Below, one piece after another: positions 44,463-53,035 of a stretch of 64,000 nucleotides of DNA. Source of the stretch: Antiquaquibacter metalliresistens. GTDB taxonomy: Bacteria > Actinomycetota > Actinomycetes > Actinomycetales > Microbacteriaceae. Numbering within the stretch: the first letter of the stretch is position 1; each line of letters starts with the position of its first letter. The notes below the pieces were generated by a model. That model was given only the letters and a program-made list of their open reading frames with translations, did not search any database and was not told the origin of the DNA. The translations under genes and the position numbers were made by a program. The stretch spans positions 62,001 to 126,000 of the forward strand of contig NZ_JARGEM010000007.1 in NCBI RefSeq assembly GCF_029211225.1. Direction: 5' to 3'.

Positions 44463-45435
44463 CCGCCTCGGGCGTCAGGAACTCGCCAGTGCGCTCCACC
44501 TCGTGCACCAACCGCACCATCGCCGCGTTCACCGGAGCGGTGCGGCCGATGGCCTCTGCGGCGCGGACCACGGCGCCGTTGAGGAAGTCGATCTCGGTCG
44601 GCTGACCCCGCCGCACGCTCTGCAGCGTCGATCCGGGATTGGGCACCGGGCCGATGCTGCGTCGCATGAGCACCGGCAGCAGCTGTCCCAGCCACAACGG
44701 AGAAGCCGCAGCGAAGCGCACGATCGCCTGACTGAGGCCCTGCAGCTGCTCGAAACGCACACCGCTGGCGAGTCCGATGCGGGCGTTCTCCCGGATGCTC
44801 GCCGTCATGATCCGCCGCAGCGCACCGATGCCGATCACCTCCTGCACGCTCAGTCCCGTGATGGCGGGCAGCGCGTTGACCTGGTTGATGATGAGCTTCG
44901 ACCACTGCGCGCCGCGGAAGTTCGGCAGCACCACCGTGGGCAGCGCCTCGCCGAGCACGCGTGCCGCGTACCGTGCCGGCACGTCGTCGGCGCCCTCCTC
45001 GACGCCGAGGTAGAGCCGCCCGGGCGTGGTGACGACGATCTCGCCGGGGGAGAGGAACGACGACGCGAAGACCGCGAGGCCGCCGACGATGTCCGAACGC
45101 GGCGCCGCGGCCCTCGCGTTCGGGATCGCGTCCAGACCGTTCTGGATGACGACGACGGGCACGCCGCGCAGCAGCGCGAGGTTCTCCCGGATCGCCGCGA
45201 CGGCATCCTGCGCCTTGGTGGTCACGAGCACGAGTCGCGGCGCGCGCTCGAGGCGCGCATTGGCGGTGACGGCGGCGACGTGGTCGACCCAGCCCCCGCT
45301 CAGCCGGATGCCGTGCTCGCGAATCGCCGTGAGGTGCGCCCCGCGCGCGGTGACCTCGACCTCGTGTCCGGCACGGTCGAGCAGTGCCGCGATCGCGCCC
45401 CCGACGGCCCCTGCCCCGATGACGCCGATCCGCAT
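44437..45435 (-). CDS. 2-dehydropantoate 2-reductase-like ketopantoate reductase
   Basis: 332 residues. NADPH-binding N-terminus MRIGVIGAGAVGGAIAALL, then LVTTKAQD and the conserved QNGLD. The catalytic Lys region is WSKLIINQVNALPA, and the family's C-terminal Glu/Ser segment is PTEIDFLNGAV. If a true PanE it makes pantoate for coenzyme A. Several paralogues of this fold act on other 2-keto acids, so the symbol is left empty. It is divergent from truB with 17 bp between starts. A CATGCT -10-like element lies six bases before its ATG. Confidence 0.85.
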   Translation of the reverse strand: MRIGVIGAGAVGGAIAALLDRAGHEVEVTARGAHLTAIREHGIRLSGGWVDHVAAVTANARLERAPRLVLVTTKAQDAVAAIRENLALLRGVPVVVIQNGLDAIPNARAAAPRSDIVGGLAVFASSFLSPGEIVVTTPGRLYLGVEEGADDVPARYAARVLGEALPTVVLPNFRGAQWSKLIINQVNALPAITGLSVQEVIGIGALRRIMTASIRENARIGLASGVRFEQLQGLSQAIVRFAAASPLWLGQLLPVLMRRSIGPVPNPGSTLQSVRRGQPTEIDFLNGAVVRAAEAIGRTAPVNAAMVRLVHEVERTGEFLTPEAVSTSLRTA

Positions 45436-45440
45436 GGCTC

Positions 45441-45446
45441 TAGCAT
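45441..45446 (+). promoter_or_regulatory. -10 element of truB, leaderless layout
   Basis: TAGCAT, six bases, then the ATG of truB at 45453. A weaker element CATGCT for the divergent gene (minus, 45447-45442) overlaps it almost completely. Confidence 0.6.
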
Positions 45447-45452
45447 GGCATC

Positions 45453-46337
45453 ATGAGCGGCACGACCAGCGGAATCCTGCTCGTCGACAAGCCGGGGGGC
45501 ATGACGAGCCACGACGTGGTCTCGCGCACCCGCAAGGCGCTGGACACCCGCAAGGTCGGCCACGCCGGAACGCTCGATCCGATGGCCACGGGCCTGCTTA
45601 TCCTCGGTGCCAACAGCTCCACGCGGTTGCTGACCTATCTGGTCGGTCTCGACAAGCAGTACCTCGCCACGATCCGGCTCGGCGCGGGCTCCACGACCGA
45701 CGACGCCGAGGGTGAGCTCGGGGCCCGCGCGGATGCCGCGGCCCTGGCCCGGGTGACCGACGAGGCCATCGCCACCGCCGTCACCGCGCTGACCGGTCCC
45801 ATCCTCCAGCGACCGAGCGCGGTGAGCGCCATCAAGGTCGACGGCCGTCGCGCCTACGCCCTGGTGCGTGCCGGCGAGGAGGTCGTGCTGCCCGAACGCC
45901 CGGTCACGATCTCGGCGTTCGACGTGCTCGCGGTGCGCCGCGGCGAGTGGATCGACGTCGATGTCAGGGTGGACTGCAGTTCCGGCACCTATGTGCGCGC
46001 CCTGGCTCGCGACCTGGGCGACGCGCTGGGAGTCGGCGGGCACCTGACGGCGCTGCGGCGCACTCGTGTCGGGCCGTTCCGCGTCGAGGACGCGACGGCA
46101 CCGGGGGAGCCCGAGTTGCATCCGCCGGCCGAGATCGCCGCGCGACTGCTTCCGGTGGCCCGCCTCGACGAGCAGGCGGCCGCGGATCTGGCCAACGGCA
46201 AGCGTGTTCCGCTCGACGGCGAGGGCGGCCCGATCGCTGCCGTCGCCCCGGACGGGCGACTCGTCGGCCTCGTCGAGGTCGCGGGCGGGCGGGCGCGGGT
46301 GCTCGTGAACTTTCCAACGGATGAGGTGTCGGCATGA
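45453..46337 (+). CDS. truB: tRNA pseudouridine-55 synthase
   Basis: 294 residues. Makes pseudouridine 55 in the T loop of tRNAs. Motifs: GILLVDKPGGMTSHDVV, then the catalytic Asp in GHAGTLDPMATGLLIL, KQYLATIRLG, and QRPSAVSAIKVDGRRAY. RCSSGTYVR-type segment appears as DCSSGTYVRALARDLG. In other bacteria it normally lies between rbfA and ribF; here five genes separate it from rbfA and two small membrane-protein genes separate it from ribF. The end overlaps the next gene by four bases. Confidence 0.96.
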   Translation: MSGTTSGILLVDKPGGMTSHDVVSRTRKALDTRKVGHAGTLDPMATGLLILGANSSTRLLTYLVGLDKQYLATIRLGAGSTTDDAEGELGARADAAALARVTDEAIATAVTALTGPILQRPSAVSAIKVDGRRAYALVRAGEEVVLPERPVTISAFDVLAVRRGEWIDVDVRVDCSSGTYVRALARDLGDALGVGGHLTALRRTRVGPFRVEDATAPGEPELHPPAEIAARLLPVARLDEQAAADLANGKRVPLDGEGGPIAAVAPDGRLVGLVEVAGGRARVLVNFPTDEVSA

Positions 46338-46702
46338 TCGAGTGGTTCCAGTGGGTGCAGATCGCGGTCGCGGTGGCGGCGGGGCTGCTGTGCGTGATCG
46401 CGGGACTCCTCGGCCGGGTGCCGAACGACCTCACGATCGGGGCGACGCTGCTGGTGGAGCTGCTGATCGTCATCCAGCTGATCGTCGCGCTCGTCGCGCC
46501 GCTGTTCGGCAACTGGCCGACCGGAGACGGGCTCGAGTTCTGGGTCTACCTCGGCTCGGCGGTGCTGGTGCCCGCGGCGGGCGTCTTCTGGGCGCTTGTC
46601 GACCGCTCGCGCTGGAGCACGGTGGTGCTCGGCGTCGCGTGTCTGGCCATCGCGGTGATGGTCTACCGCATGGGCCAGATCTGGTTCGTGCAGGGCGCCT
46701 GA
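46334..46702 (+). CDS. Small four-helix membrane protein of unknown function
   Basis: 122 residues, strongly hydrophobic, with four predicted helices (about 8-27, 35-57, 69-89, 95-114). No catalytic motif. ATG overlaps the truB stop (ATGA), so it is co-translated with truB. I do not recognise a specific family, although small proteins of this type are frequent beside truB/ribF in actinobacteria. Confidence 0.75.
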   Translation: MIEWFQWVQIAVAVAAGLLCVIAGLLGRVPNDLTIGATLLVELLIVIQLIVALVAPLFGNWPTGDGLEFWVYLGSAVLVPAAGVFWALVDRSRWSTVVLGVACLAIAVMVYRMGQIWFVQGA

Positions 46703-46721
46703 GCGCACCCCCGAGCTGTCG

Positions 46722-46727
46722 TAGTCT
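46722..46727 (+). promoter_or_regulatory. Possible -10 element before the second small membrane protein
   Basis: TAGTCT eight bases before the ATG at 46736; the spacing is longer than at the other leaderless candidates. Confidence 0.4.
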
Positions 46728-46735
46728 TGTTCGCG

Positions 46736-47146
46736 ATGCGCGAGAACGGTTCCTCCAGGGCGGTCGGCGTCGGCCGGGTGCTGATCGCCGTCTACGCCGT
46801 GCTCGCCCTCGCGGCGACGGCCCGGTCCTTCGTGCAGATTCTGCGCAGTTTCGACCAGGCGCCGGTGGCGTACACGCTGTCCGCGGTCGCCGCGGTGGTC
46901 TACATCCTCGCCACGGTCGCCCTGATCCGTCGGGGCTCGCTGTGGTACCGCATCGCGTGGATCACCATCGTGTTCGAGTTCCTCGGCGTGCTCACCGTCG
47001 GCGTGCTGAGCCTCGTCGACCCGCAGCTCTTCCCGGCCGACACTGTGTGGTCGTTCTTCGGCCGCGGGTACCTGTTCATCCCGCTCGTGCTCCCCGTGCT
47101 GGGGATGCTGTGGCTGGCCCGCACCCGACCGGTTGCGACCGCCTGA
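46736..47146 (+). CDS. Four-helix membrane protein of unknown function
   Basis: 136 residues from ATG 46736; an upstream TTG at 46727 would overlap the -10-like TAGTCT and is less likely. Four predicted helices, with RRGSLWYRIAWITIVFEFLG in the middle and PLVLPVLGMLWLARTR at the end. The last base overlaps the ATG of ribF (TGATG), indicating coupling to riboflavin kinase. It could be a transporter subunit or an envelope protein; nothing in the sequence decides. Confidence 0.75.
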   Translation: MRENGSSRAVGVGRVLIAVYAVLALAATARSFVQILRSFDQAPVAYTLSAVAAVVYILATVALIRRGSLWYRIAWITIVFEFLGVLTVGVLSLVDPQLFPADTVWSFFGRGYLFIPLVLPVLGMLWLARTRPVATA

Positions 47147-48090
47147 TGCTCACCTTCCGCTCACCGGCCGAGGTTCCCGCCGGGTTCGGGCCGAGCGCGG
47201 TGACGATCGGCAAGTTCGACGGGGTGCACGTCGGGCACCGCGCGGTGATCTCCCGGCTGCTGGAGCGCGCCCGCGAGCAGCACCTCGCCGCCGCGGTCGT
47301 CACCTTCGATCGCAACCCGCTGAGCCTGTTGCGACCGGAGCTGTGCCCCGACGCCCTGGTGAGCAACGCGCAGAAGCTCGAGAACCTGGCCGCCACGGGA
47401 ATCGACGCCACCCTGATGCTCACCTTCGATCGCGCTCTGAGCGAGCAGACGCCGGAGCAGTTCGTGCGCGAGGTGCTCGTCGACGCCCTGCACGCGCGTG
47501 TGGTGCTGGTCGGGCACGACTTCCGATTCGGCGCCCGGGGTGCCGGCGATCTCGCCCTGCTCGAGCGGTTGGGGGCCGAACTCGGCTTCGGCGTCGAGAT
47601 GATCTCCGACATCACACCCGACGGTGCGCGTCGGGTGTCCTCCACCTGGATCCGCGAGCTGCTCGGCGAGGGCCGCGTGCGGGAGGCGACGGACCTGCTC
47701 GGCGCCCCGCCCGCGATCCGATCGGTCGTCGTGCACGGCGAGCAGCGCGGTCGCACGCTCGGCTTCCCCACGGCGAACCTGGCGCAGGAGATCGAGGGCT
47801 ACGTGCCGGCCGACGGCGTCTACGCGGCGTGGATGACGGTCGGCGGCGAGCGGTACCCGGCCGCGGTCTCCATCGGCAACAACCCGACCTTCGAGGGCGT
47901 GCTCACCAGGCAGGTCGAGGCGCACGCGATCGATGCGCAGCTGGACATCTACGGGGAGCCGATCGAGCTCGCCTTCGTGGAGTACGTGCGCGGCATGCAC
48001 AAGTTCGAGGGCGCCGACGCTCTGGCCAGGCAGATGGCCGCGGACGAGGCGCGCATCCGCGAGATCCTCGGCGTGCCGCCCCGCGTCTGA
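47146..48090 (+). CDS. ribF: Bifunctional riboflavin kinase / FAD synthetase
   Basis: 314 residues. The N-terminal FAD synthetase (adenylyltransferase) half has TIGKFDGVHVGHRAVI and VGHDFRFGARGAGDL; the C-terminal flavokinase half (about 185-310) has GEQRGRTLGFPTANL and SIGNNPTF. Converts riboflavin to FMN and FAD. ATG at 47146 overlaps the preceding stop codon. Seven bases separate its stop from that of the convergent ROK kinase. Confidence 0.96.
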   Translation: MLTFRSPAEVPAGFGPSAVTIGKFDGVHVGHRAVISRLLERAREQHLAAAVVTFDRNPLSLLRPELCPDALVSNAQKLENLAATGIDATLMLTFDRALSEQTPEQFVREVLVDALHARVVLVGHDFRFGARGAGDLALLERLGAELGFGVEMISDITPDGARRVSSTWIRELLGEGRVREATDLLGAPPAIRSVVVHGEQRGRTLGFPTANLAQEIEGYVPADGVYAAWMTVGGERYPAAVSIGNNPTFEGVLTRQVEAHAIDAQLDIYGEPIELAFVEYVRGMHKFEGADALARQMAADEARIREILGVPPRV

Positions 48091-48097
48091 CGCGGGG

Positions 48098-49060
48098 TCA
48101 GGACGCGAACGCCGCTCGGTGGATGAGCGCGGCGGCTCCCACGAGCGGGCCGTCGCCCGAGAGCCCCGACGGTACGACCCGCACCTTCGCGACGAAGCGG
48201 AACGCCGCACGCGCGGCGATCGGTTCGCGGATCAGGTCGAACAGGTCGGCGGTCACGTGCGAGAAGCCCCCGCCGATCGCGACCAGATCGAGGTCGAGCA
48301 GTGCCGTCGCCGAAGCGATCGCCTGGCCGATCGCACGACCCGAGCGGCGCACGGCGGCCACCGCGATCGCGTCACCGGCCGCATAGGCGGCGGCGAGCTG
48401 TTCGCCGGTCTCGCCGGTCCAGCCCTGCGCTCGCGCCCAGGCGACCGTGTGCGGGCCGGATGCGACGGCCTCCACGCATCCGATGCCGCCGCACAGACAC
48501 GCATCGTCGAACCCGCCGACCTCGACGTGCCCGATGTGCCCGGCGTTGCCCGTCGGCCCCGCGACGGCGCGACCGCCCAGGATCAGCCCGCCACCGATTC
48601 CGGTGGAGACGACCATGCCCATGAGGTTGTCGACGCCGCGGCCGGCGCCGATCCAGTGCTCGGCGAGGGCGATCGCCTCGCCGTCGACGCGGAGGACCAC
48701 CGGCACGCCGGGCAGCGCGGCCTCGACCTGGGCGCGCAGCGGATAGTCCCGCCAGGCGGGCAGGTTCAGCGGGGAGACCAGACCGTCGGCCACCGAGACC
48801 GGTCCGGCGCTGCCGATGCCGACGCCGATCAGCCCCGCGCCCTCGGGCAGTGCCGCGAACGCGCCCACAACCACGTGCTCGACGCTCGCCGCGAGCTCCT
48901 CGCTCGTCGCCCGCGGGCCGGTGGGGGCGCGGAAACGGCTCGCGGTCAGCAGCGCGCCACTCGCGTCCACGAGTGCCGCCTCGACCTTCGTACCGCCCAG
49001 ATCGACGGCGAGCACGTACTCCGGGGCGGTCAACGGTCGGTGGTCAGGCTCGTCGAACAC
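48098..49060 (-). CDS. ROK-family sugar kinase (glucokinase-like)
   Basis: 320 residues from GTG 49060. The ATP/phosphate motif is VLAVDLGGTKVEAALVD, the catalytic Asp lies in NLPAWRDYPL/VLRVDGEAIALAEH, and the ROK zinc motif CLCGGIGCVEAVASG is complete. The C-terminal ATP-binding segment is DLVAIGGGFS. No N-terminal helix-turn-helix, so it is a kinase rather than a NagC/XylR repressor. TATGCT lies nine bases before the start. Substrate probably glucose or a related hexose. Confidence 0.9.
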   Translation of the reverse strand: MFDEPDHRPLTAPEYVLAVDLGGTKVEAALVDASGALLTASRFRAPTGPRATSEELAASVEHVVVGAFAALPEGAGLIGVGIGSAGPVSVADGLVSPLNLPAWRDYPLRAQVEAALPGVPVVLRVDGEAIALAEHWIGAGRGVDNLMGMVVSTGIGGGLILGGRAVAGPTGNAGHIGHVEVGGFDDACLCGGIGCVEAVASGPHTVAWARAQGWTGETGEQLAAAYAAGDAIAVAAVRRSGRAIGQAIASATALLDLDLVAIGGGFSHVTADLFDLIREPIAARAAFRFVAKVRVVPSGLSGDGPLVGAAALIHRAAFAS

Positions 49061-49069
49061 ATGCCGAAC

Positions 49070-49075
49070 AGCATA
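49070..49075 (-). promoter_or_regulatory. Probable -10 element of the ROK kinase gene
   Basis: TATGCT on the minus strand, nine bases before the GTG, so the mRNA would have a leader of only two or three bases. Confidence 0.45.
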
Positions 49076-49114
49076 GAACGCGCGTGCCGAACTGGGCGTG
49101 CCGTACGCCGGTCG

Positions 49115-49120
49115 TACAGT
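49115..49120 (+). promoter_or_regulatory. -10 element of the SRPBCC gene, leaderless layout
   Basis: TACAGT, six bases, then GTG at 49127. Confidence 0.6.
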
Positions 49121-49126
49121 GTGCGT

Positions 49127-49609
49127 GTGGCAGCCGTGACCCTGGAGTTCGAGCGCGAGATCGAGTTTCCGCGCGTGATCGTCTGGGACGCGCTCGTCGA
49201 CGAGGACCTGGTCTCGGGCTGGCTCGCCGATGCCGACATCGAGCCGGAGCTGGGCGGCGAATACCGCCTGCACTGGATGCTCGAACCCGCGCGGCCGCAG
49301 ACCCTCGCGCACATCGTGGTGCTGCAGCGACCGGAGTGCCTCGCGGTGGAGGCGACGGACCTCGCCCTGCGCTTCGAGCTCGACGAGATCCCCGGCGGCA
49401 CGCGTGGCACGAGCACGCGGCTGCGACTGGCGGTGCGGCTCGAGCTGGAGCCCGCGGCGACGGCGCGAGCGAAGGCCGACTGGCTCACTCGGCTGGATCA
49501 GTTGCGCGATCTGCTGTACGGGCATCCGGTCAATTGGGCCACCTGGGGCAGCGACATGCAGCAGACCTGGTCGCAGCACCTCGGCGAGGTCGGCGGCTCG
49601 ACGGCGTAG
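49127..49609 (+). CDS. SRPBCC (AHSA1-type) ligand-binding-fold protein
   Basis: 160 residues. The N-terminal strand and first helix (FEREIEFPRVIVWDALVD) followed by LVSGWLADADIEPELGGEY, match SRPBCC/activator-of-Hsp90-like proteins, a hydrophobic-pocket fold. No catalytic residues are diagnostic. Function unknown; homologues are often linked to toxin or lipid-like ligand binding. The gene stands alone between divergent ROK kinase and deoC, each with its own promoter. Confidence 0.8.
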   Translation: MAAVTLEFEREIEFPRVIVWDALVDEDLVSGWLADADIEPELGGEYRLHWMLEPARPQTLAHIVVLQRPECLAVEATDLALRFELDEIPGGTRGTSTRLRLAVRLELEPAATARAKADWLTRLDQLRDLLYGHPVNWATWGSDMQQTWSQHLGEVGGSTA

Positions 49610-49640
49610 CGCCACTGGGCACAACGTGCCGACCCCGGCC

Positions 49641-49646
49641 TAGACT
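49641..49646 (+). promoter_or_regulatory. -10 element of deoC, leaderless layout
   Basis: TAGACT, six bases (CGGGGG), then the GTG of deoC at 49653. The G-run could be mistaken for a ribosome site but directly touches the start codon. Confidence 0.6.
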
Positions 49647-49652
49647 CGGGGG

Positions 49653-50669
49653 GTGACTGCTCCATCCCAGGCCCTGGCGTTGGCGCCGGCCGAACGCGCG
49701 ATCAACCTCATCGGTTCGGATCTCACCGAGAAGAGCCTGCGCCTGCACCTGGAGGGTCTCCCCGGGGTCGACGCGGTCGGCCTCGAGCAGCGCGCCGCGG
49801 GCCTCGGCACGCGTTCGATCAAGACCACCTCGAAGGCCTGGGCGCTCGACACGATCATCCGTCTCATCGACCTCACCACGCTCGAAGGCGCAGACACCCC
49901 GGGCAAGGTGCGCTCGCTCGTCGCCAAGGCCATCACCCCGGACGCCACGGATGCCACCACCCCCCGCGTCGCGGCCGTGTGCGTCTACGGCGACATGGTG
50001 CCGTCCGCCGTCCGCGCCCTGGGCGACGCCCACGGCGACCCGGACCACGGTGGCATCGCCGTCGCGGCGGTCGCCACCGCATTCCCCTCCGGACGGGCGT
50101 CGCTCGCCGTGAAGCTGGCCGACACGAAGGATGCCGTCGCCGCCGGTGCCGACGAGATCGACATGGTCATCGATCGCGGTGCGTTCCTCGCCGGCAACTA
50201 CGGGCTGGTCTTCGACCAGATCGTCGCGGTCAAGGAGGCCTGCCGCCGCGAGGACGGCAGCTTCGCGCACCTCAAGGTGATCCTCGAGACCGGGGAGCTG
50301 AACACCTACGACAACGTGCGCCGAGCGTCGTGGCTGGCGATCCTCGCCGGCGGCGACTTCATCAAGACCTCGACCGGCAAGGTCGCCCCGGCGGCCACGC
50401 TGCCCGTGACCCTGCTCATGCTCGAGGTGGTGCGCGACTGGCACCGGCTCACGGGAGAGAGCATCGGGGTGAAGCCGGCCGGCGGCATCCGCTCGTCCAA
50501 GGACGCCATCAAGTACCTGGTGACGGTGGCCGAGACGGTGGGGGAGCAGTGGCTGCAACCGCACCTGTTCCGGTTCGGGGCGTCATCCCTGCTCAATGAC
50601 GTGCTGCTGCAGCGGCAGAAGCTCAGCACGGGCCGCTACTCCGGCCCCGACTACGTCACGATCGACTGA
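49653..50669 (+). CDS. deoC: Deoxyribose-phosphate aldolase
   Basis: 338 residues, longer than the ~220-260 of short DeoC forms because of a ~70-residue N-terminal extension; this is the long type seen in many actinobacteria and animals. The Schiff-base Lys is in GGDFIKTSTGKV, the second Lys in GVKPAGGIRS, and the Asp in DEIDMVIDRGAF. Splits 2-deoxyribose 5-phosphate into glyceraldehyde 3-phosphate and acetaldehyde. Two aldehyde dehydrogenase genes follow and could remove the acetaldehyde. Confidence 0.95.
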   Translation: MTAPSQALALAPAERAINLIGSDLTEKSLRLHLEGLPGVDAVGLEQRAAGLGTRSIKTTSKAWALDTIIRLIDLTTLEGADTPGKVRSLVAKAITPDATDATTPRVAAVCVYGDMVPSAVRALGDAHGDPDHGGIAVAAVATAFPSGRASLAVKLADTKDAVAAGADEIDMVIDRGAFLAGNYGLVFDQIVAVKEACRREDGSFAHLKVILETGELNTYDNVRRASWLAILAGGDFIKTSTGKVAPAATLPVTLLMLEVVRDWHRLTGESIGVKPAGGIRSSKDAIKYLVTVAETVGEQWLQPHLFRFGASSLLNDVLLQRQKLSTGRYSGPDYVTID

Positions 50670-50677
50670 AGGCCGAC

Positions 50678-52120
50678 ATGAACTTTCTCGACTACGCTCC
50701 GGCGCCGGAGTCCACGAGCATCCTGCACCTGAAGAAGCGCTACGGCCTCTTCATCGACGGCGACTTCGTGAAGGCTCACGGCTCGCCGTTCACGACGATC
50801 TCTCCGGCCACCGAGGAGCCGATCGCCGAGATCGCGAACGCTTCGTCCAAAGACGTGGATGTCGCGGTCGCCGCCGCGCGTCGCGCCTACGAGCGCACCT
50901 GGTCGAAGCTCTCCGGTGCCGACCGCGGCAAGTACCTGTTCCGCATCGCGCGGCTCGTGCAGGAGCGCGCCCGCGAACTGGCCGTCGCGGAGAGCCTCGA
51001 CAACGGCAAGCCGATCAAGGAGTCGCGCGATGTCGACGTGCCGCTCGTGGCGGCCTGGTTCTTCTACTACGCGGGGTGGGCGGACAAGCTCGACTACGCG
51101 GGGCTCGGCCCGAACCCGAAGGCGCTCGGCGTCGCCGCCCAGGTGATCCCGTGGAACTTCCCGCTGCTCATGCTCGCCTGGAAGATCGCGCCGGCGCTCG
51201 CGGCAGGCAACACCGTCGTGATCAAGCCCGCCGAGACGACTTCGCTGAGCGCGATGATCTTCGCGGAGATCCTGCAGCAGGCCGAACTGCCGGCGGGCGT
51301 CGTGAACATCATCACCGGCGCGGGCGACACCGGTCAGGCGCTCGTGAACCACCCGGACGTCAACAAGGTCGCGTTCACCGGCTCCACGGCGGTCGGCCGC
51401 GCCATCGCGAAGGCCGTGGCCGGCACCGGCAAGAAGGTCACGCTCGAACTCGGCGGCAAGGCCGCCAACATCGTCTTCGACGACGCCCCGATCGATCAGG
51501 CCGTCGAGGGCATCGTCAATGGCATCTTCTTCAACCAGGGCCACGTGTGCTGCGCGGGGTCGCGGCTGCTCGTGCAGGAGAACGTGCACGAGGAGGTCGT
51601 CGATCGACTCAAGCAGCGCCTCTCCACCCTGCGGATGGGCGATCCGCTCGACAAGAACACCGACATCGGCGCGATCAACTCCAAGGCCCAGCTCGATCGC
51701 ATCCGCGAGTTGAGCGACATCGGGGAGCGCGAGGGAGCCGAGCGCTGGACGGCGGACTGCGTCATCCCCGAGAACGGGTTCTGGTTCGCGCCGACCATCT
51801 TCGACAACGTCTCGACGAGTTCGACGATCGCGCGCGAGGAGATCTTCGGACCGGTGCTGAGCGTGCTCACCTTCCGCACCCCGGCCGAGGCGATCGCCAA
51901 GGCGAACAACACGCCATACGGTCTCTCGGCCGGCATCTGGAGCGAGAAGGGATCGCGCATCCTCGCGGTGGCGGACCAGCTGCGGGCCGGCGTGATCTGG
52001 GCCAACACCTTCAACCGCTTCGACCCGGCCAGTCCATTCGGCGGCTACAAGGAGTCGGGATACGGCCGCGAGGGCGGTCGCCACGGACTCGCCGCCTACC
52101 TGCAGGGAGGTTCCTGGTGA
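50678..52120 (+). CDS. Aldehyde dehydrogenase (full length)
   Basis: 480 residues, complete ALDH fold. NAD-binding segment VIPWNFPLLMLAWKIAPALA, the FTGSTAVGRAI turn, catalytic Glu in LELGGKAANIVFD, catalytic Cys in FFNQGHVCCAGSRL and the C-terminal EEIFGPVL and PFGGYKESGYGRE. Directly behind deoC with eight bases between, so a role in oxidising acetaldehyde or another aldehyde from deoxynucleoside breakdown is likely. The end overlaps the next gene by four bases (GTGA). Confidence 0.95.
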   Translation: MNFLDYAPAPESTSILHLKKRYGLFIDGDFVKAHGSPFTTISPATEEPIAEIANASSKDVDVAVAAARRAYERTWSKLSGADRGKYLFRIARLVQERARELAVAESLDNGKPIKESRDVDVPLVAAWFFYYAGWADKLDYAGLGPNPKALGVAAQVIPWNFPLLMLAWKIAPALAAGNTVVIKPAETTSLSAMIFAEILQQAELPAGVVNIITGAGDTGQALVNHPDVNKVAFTGSTAVGRAIAKAVAGTGKKVTLELGGKAANIVFDDAPIDQAVEGIVNGIFFNQGHVCCAGSRLLVQENVHEEVVDRLKQRLSTLRMGDPLDKNTDIGAINSKAQLDRIRELSDIGEREGAERWTADCVIPENGFWFAPTIFDNVSTSSTIAREEIFGPVLSVLTFRTPAEAIAKANNTPYGLSAGIWSEKGSRILAVADQLRAGVIWANTFNRFDPASPFGGYKESGYGREGGRHGLAAYLQGGSW

Positions 52121-52974
52121 CCCGCTTGAGCGTGCCCAAGACCTACAAGCTCTACATCGGCGGCAAGTTCCCGCGCAGCGAGAGCGGTCGCACCTATGAG
52201 ATCACGGCGAAGAAGGGCGGATTCGTCGCGAACGCCTCGCTCGCCAGCCGCAAGGACGCGAGGGATGCCGTCGTGGCCGCCCGCGCCGCCTTCGCCGGTT
52301 GGTCGGCCGCGACCGCCTACAACCGGGGGCAGGTGCTCTACCGCATCGCCGAACTGCTCGAGGGCCGTCGCGAGCAGTTCGCCGACGAGCTCGTCGCCGT
52401 CGACGGGCTGTCGAGGGCCGCCGCCCTCAAGCAGGTCGACGCCGCGATCGACACGTGGGTCTGGTACGCGGGCTGGGCCGACAAGTACGTGCAGGTGGCC
52501 GGCAACGGCAACGCGGTCTCGGGCCCGTACTTCAACCTCTCCACCCCGGAGCCGAGCGGCGTGGTCGCGATCGTGGCGCCGCAGGATGGGGACTCGCTGC
52601 TGGGCCTCGTCGCGGTGATCGCCCCGGCGATCCTCAGCGGCAACACCGTGGTGGTGGTCGCGAGCGAGCGCTCGCCGCTCGGGGCGATCAGCCTCGCCGA
52701 GGTGCTCGCGACGAGCGACGTGCCCGGGGGTGTCGTCAACATCCTCACCGGTTCGCCGGCGGAGATCGCACCGTGGCTGGCCGGGCACGCCGACGTGAAC
52801 GCGCTCGATCTCGTCGGCGCCGGGGACATCGACTGGGTCGATCTGCAGATTCTGGCGGCCGACACGCTCAAGCGCGTGCTGTCGCCGGAGCCGGGCGTAC
52901 CGGCGCGCACGCTCGACCGGGTGGTCGCCTTCACCGAGACGAAGACGGTGTGGCACACGAAGTCGCTGCTCTGA
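52117..52974 (+). CDS. Half-length aldehyde dehydrogenase homologue lacking the catalytic domain
   Basis: 285 residues, aligning only with the N-terminal, NAD-binding half of ALDH proteins (YKLYIGGKFPRSESGRTYE, then ALKQVDAAIDTWVWYAGWAD and the Rossmann-like SGVVAIVAPQDGDSL). The catalytic Cys region, the LELGGK Glu loop and the C-terminal oligomerisation strands are absent; the protein ends cleanly after about 60 atypical residues with a normal stop. The frame is uninterrupted and coupled to the complete ALDH, which argues for a retained pseudoenzyme or accessory subunit rather than a decaying gene. Confidence 0.82.
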   Translation: MTRLSVPKTYKLYIGGKFPRSESGRTYEITAKKGGFVANASLASRKDARDAVVAARAAFAGWSAATAYNRGQVLYRIAELLEGRREQFADELVAVDGLSRAAALKQVDAAIDTWVWYAGWADKYVQVAGNGNAVSGPYFNLSTPEPSGVVAIVAPQDGDSLLGLVAVIAPAILSGNTVVVVASERSPLGAISLAEVLATSDVPGGVVNILTGSPAEIAPWLAGHADVNALDLVGAGDIDWVDLQILAADTLKRVLSPEPGVPARTLDRVVAFTETKTVWHTKSLL

Positions 52975-52989
52975 ACGTCTCGCCGGAGA

Positions 52990-53033
52990 TGAACATCCGT
53001 TGAACGAAATATAACGAAACGGTAACGACAGCC
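52990..53033 (+). promoter_or_regulatory. Four 11-bp direct repeats (candidate Pho box)
   Basis: Four consecutive 11-bp units start TGAAC, TGAAC, TAACG and TAACG at 52990, 53001, 53012 and 53023. TGAAC is the complement of GTTCA, the core of the 11-bp PhoP repeats described in Streptomyces. The array ends two bases before the -10 element TAGGAT, covering the -35 region as expected for an activator. The downstream gene encodes a phosphodiester-scavenging enzyme. Confidence 0.6.
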
Positions 53034-53035
53034 GC

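Noticed and set aside
49641-49652. CGGGGG before deoC as a Shine-Dalgarno sequence
   Set aside because: The G-run touches the GTG start directly, too close to function; the spacing fits a leaderless start instead.
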